In this document: positions 15,649 through 24,662 of the stretch, piece after piece
How the letters are laid out: each line of letters starts with the position of its first letter
How positions within the stretch are numbered: the first letter of the stretch is position 1
From: ZAX-1 sp046533095
GTDB lineage: Bacteria; Bacillota; Clostridia; Lachnospirales; Lachnospiraceae
Length of the DNA stretch: 64,000 bases
Assembly (NCBI GenBank): GCA_046533095.1
Contig: JAJQRA010000020.1
Span: 1-64,000 of the forward strand
Direction: 5' to 3'
The notes under the pieces: generated by a model
Database searches by the model: none
What the model saw: the letters and a program-made list of their open reading frames with translations, nothing else
What the model was told of the DNA's origin: nothing
Made by a program: the position numbers and the translations under genes

Positions 15649-17343
15649 ATGAACAATCAAAAGCTGCGTTTGGGCGATATCCTTGTTGAGCAGAGAGTGC
15701 TCACAGAGGAACAGCTTATTGACGCATTAAGAGAACAGCGTAAGACCCATCTTAGGCTAGGTCAGCATCTTGTCGCAAGCGGAACCATTACGGATTCGGC
15801 GATTGCCCATGCCTTGCAGCTTCAGCTTGGCATTGAACGCATCGATTTGAGGTTTACCAGAGTTACACCCGAAATCTTGGCTTTGGTGCCGGGTTCCGTT
15901 CTTAGGCGCTATAGCGCATTGCCGATCGAATTTGACAGGGGAGGTTCAAACACGCTGCTTGTAGCGATGTCCGACCCATTAGATATTAATGCACAAGACG
16001 ATATTGAGGTAATTACCGGTTGCCGTGTTGAAGTTAAGATCGCCACTGAAAGTGAAATCCAAGCGGCACTTGACCGATATTTTGGTTCAGACGAAGCGAT
16101 GAGTTCAGCGGAGCGATATACAAACGAGCGTGAAGCGCTTGCACTGGAAGAAGCGGCGCTTGCGTCTGCAGAACAGGCAGATGTAAACAGCGCACCGATT
16201 GTGCAGCTGGTACGTTCTGTGATTGAACAGGCAGTAAGCCAAAGGGCGAGCGATATCCATATTGACCCGCTAGAGAGGCAAGTGCGCATACGATACCGCG
16301 TTGACGGAAGCTTGTCGGAGAAGATGCTATATGATATTTCGCTGATGCCGGCAATTACCACACGTATGAAGATATTAGGAGGGCTTGATATCTCCGAAAA
16401 GCGTAAACCGCAGGACGGACGTATTACGATGACCGTCGATAAGCAGGAATATGACATTCGACTCTCTGTACTGCCAACATTCTTTGGGGAGAAGCTCGTA
16501 CTTCGTTTGGCGTTGGCAAGCGGAATGACCAGAGACATGGACGAACTTGGTTTGCGTGAAAAAGATTTGGTAAAATTCCGCCACATCATTTCAAATCCCA
16601 ATGGGCTGATGCTCGTTACAGGGCCTACCGGGAGCGGAAAGTCCACGACATTATACACGGCGCTAAGCACCCTAAACCGTGAGGAAGTAAACATCATCAC
16701 GGTAGAGGACCCCGTGGAAGCTAGTATTCCTGGGATTAACCAAGTTCAAGTAAGCGTAAAAGCTGAGTTGACATTTGCAAATGTGTTACGTTCGATTTTG
16801 CGTCAAGACCCTGACATCATCATGATAGGTGAAATGCGTGATGCGGAAACTGCTGCGATTGCAGTGCAGGCATCGATTACAGGGCATTTAGTTGTAAGTA
16901 CATTGCATACGAACAGTTCCGCCGCTACGATTACGCGTTTGATCGATATGGGCGTGGAGCCATTTCTGCTTGCAGACGCACTGGTTGGAATTATAGCCCA
17001 ACGTTTGGTCAGACGGCTTTGTGTGCACTGTCGCAAACCGCGTCAGGCTACTGGTGAAGAGAAGTACCTGCTTGGCGTTGACCCAGGCGATGAAGCTGAG
17101 ATCTATGACGCAGGCGGATGTAACAGGTGTGGTGAAACAGGGTTTTTCGGTCGGATTGGCGTTTATGAGATTATGGAGGTTTCCAACGAAACCGGGCGAA
17201 TTATCGCCTCGCACGGTACCACAGAGGAGATACGTGAACAGGCGGTTGCAGAGGGTATGACCACATTGGGCCGGTCCGTTGCACAGTATGTGCTAGAAGG
17301 CATAACGACAATGAGCGAAATGCTGAAAGTATCTTTTGAATAG
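15649..17343 (+). CDS. pilB: type IV pilus assembly ATPase PilB/GspE
   Basis: 564 residues. An N-terminal GspE_N/MshEN domain (GDILVEQRVLTEEQLIDAL) precedes the secretion ATPase domain, which shows Walker A GPTGSGKSTT (near 325), the Asp box and GEMRD in PDIIMIGEMRD, and the His box. A tetracysteine zinc site is formed by CVHC (about 458) and CNRC (about 491), typical of extension ATPases and not of PilT. It powers pilin polymerisation from the cytoplasmic face. I start at ATG 15649 because GGAAAGGA lies 11 bases upstream; a GTG seven codons earlier is the alternative. pilT follows after 68 bases. Confidence 0.96.
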   Translation: MNNQKLRLGDILVEQRVLTEEQLIDALREQRKTHLRLGQHLVASGTITDSAIAHALQLQLGIERIDLRFTRVTPEILALVPGSVLRRYSALPIEFDRGGSNTLLVAMSDPLDINAQDDIEVITGCRVEVKIATESEIQAALDRYFGSDEAMSSAERYTNEREALALEEAALASAEQADVNSAPIVQLVRSVIEQAVSQRASDIHIDPLERQVRIRYRVDGSLSEKMLYDISLMPAITTRMKILGGLDISEKRKPQDGRITMTVDKQEYDIRLSVLPTFFGEKLVLRLALASGMTRDMDELGLREKDLVKFRHIISNPNGLMLVTGPTGSGKSTTLYTALSTLNREEVNIITVEDPVEASIPGINQVQVSVKAELTFANVLRSILRQDPDIIMIGEMRDAETAAIAVQASITGHLVVSTLHTNSSAATITRLIDMGVEPFLLADALVGIIAQRLVRRLCVHCRKPRQATGEEKYLLGVDPGDEAEIYDAGGCNRCGETGFFGRIGVYEIMEVSNETGRIIASHGTTEEIREQAVAEGMTTLGRSVAQYVLEGITTMSEMLKVSFE

Positions 17344-17411
17344 AATGCAACTAAAATAGCTGCAAATACAGGTGATATACAATCGATAAAACATAAAGGG
17401 GGCTGATAAAT

Positions 17412-18470
17412 TTGAAAACATTTGACGAGTTTTTGCATGATGCCGTGAACATAGGGGCATCCGATATTCACCTTACAGCAAGTGCAATGCCAAGCTGCCG
17501 TAAGGATGGAGAGATTACGGAACTGTTTAACGAGGTGCTTACACCATCAGACCTTGCCGATATGCTTGACAAGCTGCTAAACGATACGCAGAAGCACACA
17601 TTTAAAGAAATAGGGGAAGTTGACCTTGCATACTCCATTCCGGCACTTGGGCGTTTCCGTATCAACGCATTTCACCAGCGTGGCGCGGCGGCAATTGTAG
17701 CGAGGGCGCTAAACCCTAAGATTCCCTCACCGCAAGAACTTGGCATACCGGAGGCAATCATTAAGATGACCGAAAAACGCCGTGGGCTTGTGCTGGTTAC
17801 GGGTGCAACAGGCAGTGGTAAATCAACCACGCTTGCCTCGCTAATCAACATCATCAACAGTACCTATCACCACCACATCATCACATTAGAAGATCCGATT
17901 GAGTACGTTCATCAGCACAAGAAATCGCTTGTGAACCAACGTGAAATCGGAGACGATACGAAAAATTACGCAAATGCACTAAGGGCCGCCCTGCGGCAAG
18001 ATCCGGATGTAATACTCGTTGGAGAGATGAGGGATTTAGAAACGATATCCACAGCAGTCACTGCGGCAGAGACAGGGCATCTCGTATTCTCGACCTTGCA
18101 CACCATAGGTGCAGCGAACACGATCGATCGTATCATTGACGTGTTCCCACCCCATCAGCAGCCGCAAATCCGCACACAGCTTGCCGATGTGCTGGAATGT
18201 GTCGTGTCACAGCAGCTCATGGTAAAGAAAAGCGGTAAAGGGCGCGTTGCCGCACTAGAGGTTATGATTGCCAACAACGCAATTAAGAACTATATCCGCG
18301 AAGGGAAGACATTTCAAATTACCTCAACGATTCAAACAAACCGAAAAGTCGGCATGATCACGATGGACGATGCATTATACGAACTCTATGAAAGTGGGCA
18401 GATAAGTGCAGACACTGCCGTTGGCTATGCACAAGACCGTGTAACGCTTAGTCGGAAAGTCATGGTATAA
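17412..18470 (+). CDS. pilT: type IV pilus retraction ATPase PilT
   Basis: 352 residues, the standard PilT length. It opens with MKTFDEFLHDAVNIGASDIH, has Walker A GATGSGKST (near 132), GEMRD in PDVILVGEMRDLETI, and the AIRNLIRE-like element here read as NNAIKNYIREGKT. No zinc tetracysteine is present, unlike PilB. It depolymerises pili for twitching or DNA uptake. It starts with TTG at 17412, supported by AAAGGGGG nine bases before it. A strong terminator follows, so the ATPases may form a separate unit from pilC onward. Confidence 0.96.
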   Translation: MKTFDEFLHDAVNIGASDIHLTASAMPSCRKDGEITELFNEVLTPSDLADMLDKLLNDTQKHTFKEIGEVDLAYSIPALGRFRINAFHQRGAAAIVARALNPKIPSPQELGIPEAIIKMTEKRRGLVLVTGATGSGKSTTLASLINIINSTYHHHIITLEDPIEYVHQHKKSLVNQREIGDDTKNYANALRAALRQDPDVILVGEMRDLETISTAVTAAETGHLVFSTLHTIGAANTIDRIIDVFPPHQQPQIRTQLADVLECVVSQQLMVKKSGKGRVAALEVMIANNAIKNYIREGKTFQITSTIQTNRKVGMITMDDALYELYESGQISADTAVGYAQDRVTLSRKVMV

Positions 18471-18501
18471 AGAATAGAAAGAGCAATACCCTGAACTTTA
18501 C

Positions 18502-18546
18502 AAAAGCGCCTTCTTTCAAAATTTCAACGAAAGAAGGCGCTTTTTA
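18502..18546 (+). terminator. strong intrinsic terminator after pilT
   Basis: AAAAGCGCCTTCTTTC pairs with GAAAGAAGGCGCTTTT (16 bp) and the T-run continues. It cuts the pil cluster between pilT and pilC. Confidence 0.95.
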
Positions 18547-19009
18547 AGATTTTTGTGGACGATGGCATGTTATAGTACATGAAAAAAGGAAAAGCTTTTG
18601 CTGAGCATACGACTAATTTTTTGCGTTAAAGACGAATAAAATAGAAGAAAGTCGGTAAAGGCTAGTAGGGCGGCGAGAAAATGTGCTCAAAATCTAATAA
18701 TGAAGATTTAAAAAAATAGTTCAAATAGATAGACACAGGAAGTTACGGTATAGTACAGGTTCGTTTGACGCTATCATTAGCATGGCAAGATGCTAAAATG
18801 AAGAATAGGAAAAATGGTATTTTAAACTTTCAGAATTACCTATTGTTCCTTTGAGAATAGACCGATATAAGTTAGGGAAAGAATTAAATTAGTTTGTTTT
18901 ATGGATTGGGATTTAAAGTCTATTTTACAAAAAAATGTATAGGATAGGAAGATTTATAAAGAATTATGAAATCACACCAAGTGTTTTATACGAAAGGAGG
19001 TGGTGCGGC
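18547..19009. other. intergenic region between pilT and pilC
   Basis: 463 AT-rich bases between the terminator and pilC. I see no gene, no clear TTGACA/TATAAT pair and no riboswitch I can name. A promoter for pilC should lie here. The region ends in the ribosome binding site AAAGGAGG at 18993-19000. Confidence 0.5.
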
Positions 19010-20239
19010 TTGTCGGATTTTACCTATGTTGCTGTGACGAGTGATGGGAAAGAGTCCAAGGGCCGAATTTCCGCCAGCGACGAGAGGGCTGCCCGCAATG
19101 AAATCAAAAAGCAGGGGCTGCTCGTCGTCAAACTCAGCGAGCAAGGTTCGCTAACGAAGGAAATTAACCTGTCGGACTTGCCTTTGTTCCAAAAGAAGCC
19201 AAAGGCGCGCGACCGAAGTGTATTTTGCCGTCAGTTTGTGAGTATTATCAATGCCGGCGTACCTGTAGTTGCCGCACTTGAAATGCTTGAGGAGCAGACG
19301 GAGAACAAGATATTAGGCAGGGCAATCAAAGAGACGAAGGTATCGGTTGAAAAGGGTGAATCCCTCTCCGATTCGATGCGTCAGAATGAGGAAATCTTTG
19401 GTGGGCGAATGTTTATCTCCCTCATCCAAGCGGGCGAGGCGTCCGGCAGTCTGGACATATCGTTTTCACGAATGGCGGATCAATTCGAGAAAGACGTAAA
19501 ACTGCAGGCATTGATACGTAAGGCGAGTATTTATCCAATTGTTATATTGGTTGTACTGATTGCGGTCATTGGATTAATGCTGGTCATTGTTATCCCAAGC
19601 TTTGTCGAAATTTTTGCCGAACTTGACACACAACTGCCGGGAATTACACTATTTGTAATTGCTGCGAGTGAATTTATGCAGAAGAGATGGTACGTATTAC
19701 TGCTCGTTGTAGTTGTGGCAATCGCAGCGATGCGGACGTATGCAAAGACGGAAGTAGGCAAACAGACATTTAGCAGACTTACATTAAAGGTGCCGGTCGT
19801 TTCTAATCTGGTTGTAAAGACGGCATCAGCCCGTATGACAAGGACGCTTAGTACCTTGCTTGCGTCTGGTATTCCGTTGATCCAATCACTTGAAATCGCC
19901 GCAACCACAATGACAAATGTACTCTTTTTTGACAAACTTATGACTGCGCGTACAGATGTTGCGATGGGTAATCCACTGTCCGACACCATACGCAGTGGCA
20001 AACTCTTCCCGCCACTGGTATACCAGATGATGAAGATCGGCGAAGAGTCCGGCGATATGGATGGAATGCTTACCAAAATCGCCAACTACTACGATGAAGA
20101 GGTTGAGGAAGCGACAGAACGTATCATGGCACTTGTAGAACCTGCTATCATCATTGTTATGGCACTGGTTGTTGGTTTCATCGTTATGGCGGTTATGCTC
20201 CCACTTGCCAATATGTATGGGGCGCTAGAAAGCCTGTAA
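19010..20239 (+). CDS. pilC: type IV pilus inner membrane platform protein PilC/GspF
   Basis: 409 residues with two T2SSF repeats. The N-terminal FTYVAVTSDGKESKG motif and the FCRQFVSIINAGVPVV...SDSM segment start the first repeat, and MTRTLSTLLASGIPLIQSLE starts the second. Three transmembrane spans sit near 180-205, 222-240 and the C-terminus. It is the platform on which PilB and PilT act. The start is taken as TTG at 19010 because AAAGGAGG lies nine bases upstream and the protein then begins SDFTYVAV as in the family. A longer frame from 18935 has no ribosome binding site. Confidence 0.94.
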   Translation: MSDFTYVAVTSDGKESKGRISASDERAARNEIKKQGLLVVKLSEQGSLTKEINLSDLPLFQKKPKARDRSVFCRQFVSIINAGVPVVAALEMLEEQTENKILGRAIKETKVSVEKGESLSDSMRQNEEIFGGRMFISLIQAGEASGSLDISFSRMADQFEKDVKLQALIRKASIYPIVILVVLIAVIGLMLVIVIPSFVEIFAELDTQLPGITLFVIAASEFMQKRWYVLLLVVVVAIAAMRTYAKTEVGKQTFSRLTLKVPVVSNLVVKTASARMTRTLSTLLASGIPLIQSLEIAATTMTNVLFFDKLMTARTDVAMGNPLSDTIRSGKLFPPLVYQMMKIGEESGDMDGMLTKIANYYDEEVEEATERIMALVEPAIIIVMALVVGFIVMAVMLPLANMYGALESL

Positions 20240-20305
20240 AACCTGTAACACCCCCCATAAGAGGGGACAACAATATATTCATAATCATAAGGAGGTTCAA
20301 CGATT

Positions 20306-20824
20306 ATGTTGACAAAAACAATACGAAATAAGCTGCAAATGAAAAAAGGCAGCAATAACAAAGGGTTTTCCCTTGTAGAATTGATTATCGTTATCGCTAT
20401 TATGGTAATATTGATTGCCATCCTTGCCCCACAATTCATTAAATACGTAGAACGGTCAAGAGTTTCAAAAGACGAATCCGGAGCAGATGAGGTATTGCAA
20501 GCGGTTACCGCCGCCCTCGCGAATGAAGCCGCATATGCCGGGGTAGCGACAGGCAACTCGGTTACTTACGGTGCGAATGGTGCATTGACTTTTACGTTGA
20601 CTGGAACTACTGCCGGGCAGACAGCATTCATAGCGGAAGTTGCTGATTCCCTCGGGAGTTCTGCAACAGCTATAGTCGCAGCCAATGGATTGCCGCCGTT
20701 TATATCACAAACACACAGACCTGATACCTATACGGTGCTGATAAGAAATGGAGCAGTAGCAGGAAGCCTTAATGCTGTGGGAAGCCCAAAGAATGCAACT
20801 GGTAATTGGGTTGCTCCAACGTAA
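20306..20824 (+). CDS. pilA: type IV major prepilin
   Basis: 172 residues. A 20-residue basic leader ends in NNKG, followed by FSLVELIIVIAIMVILIAIL: cleavage after Gly, N-methylated Phe1 and Glu5. This is the canonical class III signal and assembly helix. The globular part is Ala/Thr/Gly-rich with no cysteine pair. The ribosome binding site AAGGAGG is strong, and this is the most pilin-like small gene of the locus, so I take it as the major pilin. The prepilin peptidase is encoded next. Confidence 0.93.
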   Translation: MLTKTIRNKLQMKKGSNNKGFSLVELIIVIAIMVILIAILAPQFIKYVERSRVSKDESGADEVLQAVTAALANEAAYAGVATGNSVTYGANGALTFTLTGTTAGQTAFIAEVADSLGSSATAIVAANGLPPFISQTHRPDTYTVLIRNGAVAGSLNAVGSPKNATGNWVAPT

Positions 20825-20886
20825 TCGCAACATAAGGAACGCTTCATACAGATTCATCCAAATATTTTCACAGCAGTGGATAGGTT

Positions 20887-20918
20887 GGCCGTGGGTAGCT
20901 TTGCAAATACCCGCGGCC
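20887..20918 (+). repeat. GC-rich stem-loop between pilin and prepilin peptidase genes
   Basis: GGCCGTGGGTA pairs with TACCCGCGGCC (11 bp, one G-U pair). No T-run follows. Between a highly expressed pilin and an enzyme gene it may stabilise the pilin mRNA or limit read-through. Confidence 0.7.
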
Positions 20919-21063
20919 GGCATCAATGCTGTGTGTGAGGCATCTTATGTGCTTCACGATGAAAATGATAAATTATTTTTGCAGGTGCTTCTGAATGACA
21001 GCAAGAATGAAGAGATTGCAAAAAAATTTAAGAGAGTACAAATTTAATGAAAAAGGAAACCAA

Positions 21064-21846
21064 ATGCAACTTGCAGTATATATAATCGTGGTGTTATACG
21101 GCTTAGCAGTAGGCAGTTTTGTGTGCGTGTGCATAGACCGTATCCCGGAAGGAACCGACATTGTAAAGACTCCTTCAAGCTGTCCAAAATGCGGTCGTCG
21201 GCTACGGGCAGGGGAGCTAATGCCGGTGTTTAGCTGGCTATTCTTGCGTGGCAAGTGCCACGGCTGTGGGGAACATATATCCATACAATATCCGCTCGTG
21301 GAACTTTCAAATGCCGTTTTGTGGCTCTTATGCGTGTGGCGGGTAGGCAATGGTTTGGATCTATTGACTATATCAACCACCACCATTTTGGCAGTTCTCA
21401 TCGCATGTTTTACCATGTCGGTATTGCTTGCGATTGCAGTGACTGACGCAAAGACCGGGATCATTCCGGTTGGATATAACATCGCATTGCTCGTGTTAGG
21501 TGTATTTCATCTAGGTATTACCGGAGAATATACGTTACACCTTATTGGAGCGATCGCGGTGTCATTGCCATTATATGGAATCTATCTTATAAGCAACGCT
21601 ACCGCAATTGGCGGTGGAGATATAAAATTCCTCGTTGGAGCAGGGGTGCTGCTCGGGTGGAAACTAATCATTTTAGCATTCGTTACCGCTTGTATTCTGG
21701 GAACGATTGTACATGGCTTTCGTATGATCATAGGCAAAGCGAGTAGAACGGTCCGGCTTGGGCCATACCTTGCAGCGGGCGCTGCGCTTTCATGGCTTTT
21801 TGGCAATGCGGCAATTGCTTGGTATATCCATATCGCAGGGCTTTAA
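21064..21846 (+). CDS. pilD: prepilin peptidase / N-methyltransferase PilD
   Basis: 260 residues with about seven transmembrane helices. The cytoplasmic loop carries the two C-x2-C pairs (CPKC near 40-43, CHGC near 65-68), and the two catalytic aspartates are in VTDAKTGIIP (about 127) and GGGDIKF (about 186). It cleaves the class III leaders of the pilins in this cluster and methylates the new N-terminus. I start at ATG 21064 after AAAAGGAA; upstream in-frame ATGs add a charged stretch unlike the family. Confidence 0.95.
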   Translation: MQLAVYIIVVLYGLAVGSFVCVCIDRIPEGTDIVKTPSSCPKCGRRLRAGELMPVFSWLFLRGKCHGCGEHISIQYPLVELSNAVLWLLCVWRVGNGLDLLTISTTTILAVLIACFTMSVLLAIAVTDAKTGIIPVGYNIALLVLGVFHLGITGEYTLHLIGAIAVSLPLYGIYLISNATAIGGGDIKFLVGAGVLLGWKLIILAFVTACILGTIVHGFRMIIGKASRTVRLGPYLAAGAALSWLFGNAAIAWYIHIAGL

Positions 21847-22249
21847 TAGCATCGCATTTAGTATTGCATAAGCTACAGCTTGTGCGTAAGGGGAATCGAT
21901 AGATAAGCTGCAAAACTTGCGCGTAAGTAAAACCGATCGGCTGCGGCATCTTGTGTGTCATGGGAAAATATAACAGGCTCAAAACAAGATATATGGGGCA
22001 ACTTATTTGAAAATAGCAAAAAGAGAAATTCTAAGCAAGTCATGCGTTTTTTTCTTTTTGATGCAATACAAATTTTTTTAAGGTATCCGAATCATTTCGA
22101 TAGAGATTGACGATAAAACGATCTTACAAAAGCTTCCGGAAAAGTTTCCAAATAGAAAGTTTGCGTATAGAAAGTTTGCGTATAGAAACAAGAAGATAAA
22201 TAAAAAAGCAGTTTACATACTATAAAGATAATTACCAGAAAGGGAAGTC
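21847..22249. other. intergenic region with two degenerate direct duplications
   Basis: 403 bases without a gene. Two imperfect copies of about 33-35 bases start near 21869 and 21902 (core ATAAGCT...GTAAG...CGAT). Farther on GAAAGTTTGCGTATA occurs twice in tandem (22157 and 22172). A promoter for pilM could lie here, but I cannot pin it down. Confidence 0.6.
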
Positions 22250-23956
22250 ATGGCAAATAATCCGTTAGTAATCGAACTTGGTGAACGCTCAATAAGGGTG
22301 TGCCGTCCTGTGCGAACCAAAGAAGGCAAGGTCGAAAAACTCGACATGGGCTCTGCGTATACGTTTCCTATGCCCAGTGGCGTTGTAGATGATGGGCAGG
22401 TTACAAATCCATCGGAATTGGGAAATTTTATCAAGAACAACTTACGCACGAAAAATGTCAAAGCAAAAGAAGTAACTTTTGTGCTGAATTCAAGCAAGAT
22501 TGTTACACGTGAAGCATTACTGCCGCCTGTGGCGGGGGATAGGAAACTAAAAGAACTTGTTGCATCGAATGTTGGTGAATATTTTCCAATCGACCTGTCG
22601 AATTACCGTCTAGGCTATACGGTAATTGGAAAAACGGAACCACAGGGCGAGGACGGGTTGCCAAAACTTCGTGTATTGGTGATTGCGGTACCGACGGAGC
22701 TGCTTGACAGCTATACAGAGCTTGCCAAAGTTGCAGGCCTTAAAATGAAGTCGTTTGACTACGCCGGCAATAGCCAATGCCAGGTATTTAAGGAACTAAA
22801 CGCCCCCGATGTAACAATGTATGCCTATATCGACCATCAATCATCGTATATGACATTTATGAGCGGAAGGGATATTTTGCTACAGCGTACCTTGTCGTTT
22901 GGTGGTGGGGAGATGATAGAAGATTATCTTGCCAAATCAGGATATGTAGGGGAGGAGGCTTATCAGTCTTACCATGCGGTGCTAAGTGAGCTCTCACAGG
23001 CTGTACATGATTTCCCGCCAATGCCGGATGAGCAGGTGGAAGCTTCCTTTGGCCGACTCGCCGTTGGTATAGAGCGTAGTTTGCGCTACTATAATACAAA
23101 ATATAGCGAGCGTGCCGTGAGCAAAGTTGTCTTGGCAGGACCGCTTGCACGTTTGTACCATCTACGCGAGGTTGTAGAGAACGAACTCGGACTAAGTGTT
23201 GAATTAATGACGGAACAGCCGGAAGCGGCACAGCATATAAAAAATGTTGGCAATACCTTACCGTTTTTGGCCTGCCTTGGTGCATCCATCGAATCACTGG
23301 GTCTCTTGCAGACTAAGGTTACAGCAAAAAGGGCGAGTATCGGTAATATAAATGAAGAAAAAGCCGATATAAAAGTCAAATATACAATCAACGGTGGCGT
23401 AGTAGTTCTTGCTGTAGCAGTGATTGCATCGGTGGTACTGATCTTGTTTGGCTACTTCCAGCTTACAACCGCAAAGCACGAAAAGAAGAATTTGGAAGAT
23501 CAAATTGCAAATACACTCTATGCAGAGGAAATATATAACGATTACCTTGTGTACCAGTCGGGTGCGGATGCATCAGCGAATTTGGTTGCCTCGATCGTTT
23601 CGCCAAACGATGACTTAAAAGCATTCTTTGAAGAACTGGAGCAAAAAATGCCGAGTGAAATCCTTCTTTTGTCTGTTTCATGCACGAAGGAGGGCATTAC
23701 AATGAACATTACTGTTCCAACGAAGACGGACGTAGCACGCGTTATGGTGCAGTTGCGTGAGTTTGCGAGTTTAGGGCACTTGCTGGTGCCGGCACTCACC
23801 GAGCCTCAAAACGAATTAGGAAATGATATGGTAGCCTTTTCGGCCTACTTTGAATATAATACAACAATGGTTGAGATTGAAGAGCAGGTTGTTCCCGGAA
23901 GTGATGTTGAGGAAGATTTAGAAACATATGACGAACAGGGAGGTGCTACACAATGA
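22250..23956 (+). CDS. pilM: PilM-PilN fusion, pilus alignment protein
   Basis: 568 residues, far longer than PilM alone (about 350). Residues 1-340 are an actin-like PilM domain (LVIELGERSIRVCRP, then LPPVAGDRKLKELVASNVGEYFP, later DYAGNSQCQVFKEL and VVLAGPLARLYHLREVV). A transmembrane helix near 383-402 (VVVLAVAVIASVVLILFGYF) is followed by a coiled segment and an alpha/beta domain, as in PilN. So the cytoplasmic ATP-binding ring subunit and its membrane partner are joined in one chain. The ribosome binding site is AGAAAGGGAAG. pilO overlaps its stop by ATGA. Confidence 0.9.
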   Translation: MANNPLVIELGERSIRVCRPVRTKEGKVEKLDMGSAYTFPMPSGVVDDGQVTNPSELGNFIKNNLRTKNVKAKEVTFVLNSSKIVTREALLPPVAGDRKLKELVASNVGEYFPIDLSNYRLGYTVIGKTEPQGEDGLPKLRVLVIAVPTELLDSYTELAKVAGLKMKSFDYAGNSQCQVFKELNAPDVTMYAYIDHQSSYMTFMSGRDILLQRTLSFGGGEMIEDYLAKSGYVGEEAYQSYHAVLSELSQAVHDFPPMPDEQVEASFGRLAVGIERSLRYYNTKYSERAVSKVVLAGPLARLYHLREVVENELGLSVELMTEQPEAAQHIKNVGNTLPFLACLGASIESLGLLQTKVTAKRASIGNINEEKADIKVKYTINGGVVVLAVAVIASVVLILFGYFQLTTAKHEKKNLEDQIANTLYAEEIYNDYLVYQSGADASANLVASIVSPNDDLKAFFEELEQKMPSEILLLSVSCTKEGITMNITVPTKTDVARVMVQLREFASLGHLLVPALTEPQNELGNDMVAFSAYFEYNTTMVEIEEQVVPGSDVEEDLETYDEQGGATQ

Positions 23957-24660
23957 AGCTATCAAAACGCGATGTCAATACACTTTTAATTGCGGTGGGA
24001 CTGCTGCTGCTTGTAGCGGCCTACTTTCTGGCCTACCGCCGACTAGAGGAAGCGGCCACGGTTGTCGAAGAGGAAATTACCAACGTGTTGCAGCCTCGTG
24101 CCTCACAATTGGCATTCTATGTAGAAAACCTGCCAATCTATAACGATGGAATTGTAGCATCGGCAAAGATTGCTGCAGACAGTTTGGCGCTGTTTCCACC
24201 AAGCATCAGAACGGAAGATTTAGTGATGTATGCAGTTGAGCTTGAGCGCGACTTCGGAATGCGGATTAGTGCCGCATCGTTTACGGAGCCGGTTGAGCTT
24301 ACTTCGTTTGACGCTAAGACTGCAGTCGGGCAAAGTGAGGTGGTAAACTACCACGCATACAACACCACGCTAAACATCAGTACTAAAATGAATTACGAAA
24401 ACTTGAAGAAAACATTAGACCATATAGCCGGCGATCCGAACCGGACCGCCCTTGACGAAATGAGCCTTAGCTATGATCTGGCAAGCGGCGAGCTTACGGG
24501 CAGCATGACAATTAGAAAGGTGCTTGTCGAGGATGGCTCTTACGTATATAGGCCAACTGACGTACCACTTGGCAAATTAGGCACATCATCGCCATTTGGA
24601 ATGATTCGGGTGTTTCCGATTGACAATCCAGCAGACGCGGCACCGGGAGCAGGGGTATAA
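23953..24660 (+). CDS. pilO: PilO-like pilus alignment protein
   Basis: 235 residues. A short cytoplasmic tail precedes one transmembrane helix (about 10-28, LLIAVGLLLLVAAYFLAY), a coiled coil (RRLEEAATVVEEEITNVL), and an extracytoplasmic domain of the ferredoxin-like kind seen in PilO. The ATG overlaps the pilM stop (ATGA), so translation is coupled. With PilM-PilN it would form the alignment subcomplex. Similarity is by topology and position, with little motif support. Confidence 0.75.
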   Translation: MKLSKRDVNTLLIAVGLLLLVAAYFLAYRRLEEAATVVEEEITNVLQPRASQLAFYVENLPIYNDGIVASAKIAADSLALFPPSIRTEDLVMYAVELERDFGMRISAASFTEPVELTSFDAKTAVGQSEVVNYHAYNTTLNISTKMNYENLKKTLDHIAGDPNRTALDEMSLSYDLASGELTGSMTIRKVLVEDGSYVYRPTDVPLGKLGTSSPFGMIRVFPIDNPADAAPGAGV

Positions 24661-24662
24661 TT

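Noticed and set aside
20772..21047. 91-residue frame between pilin and prepilin peptidase genes
   Set aside because: It starts within the pilin gene in another frame and spans a GC-rich hairpin. The last 30 residues look protein-like, but there is no start signal, so I do not call it.
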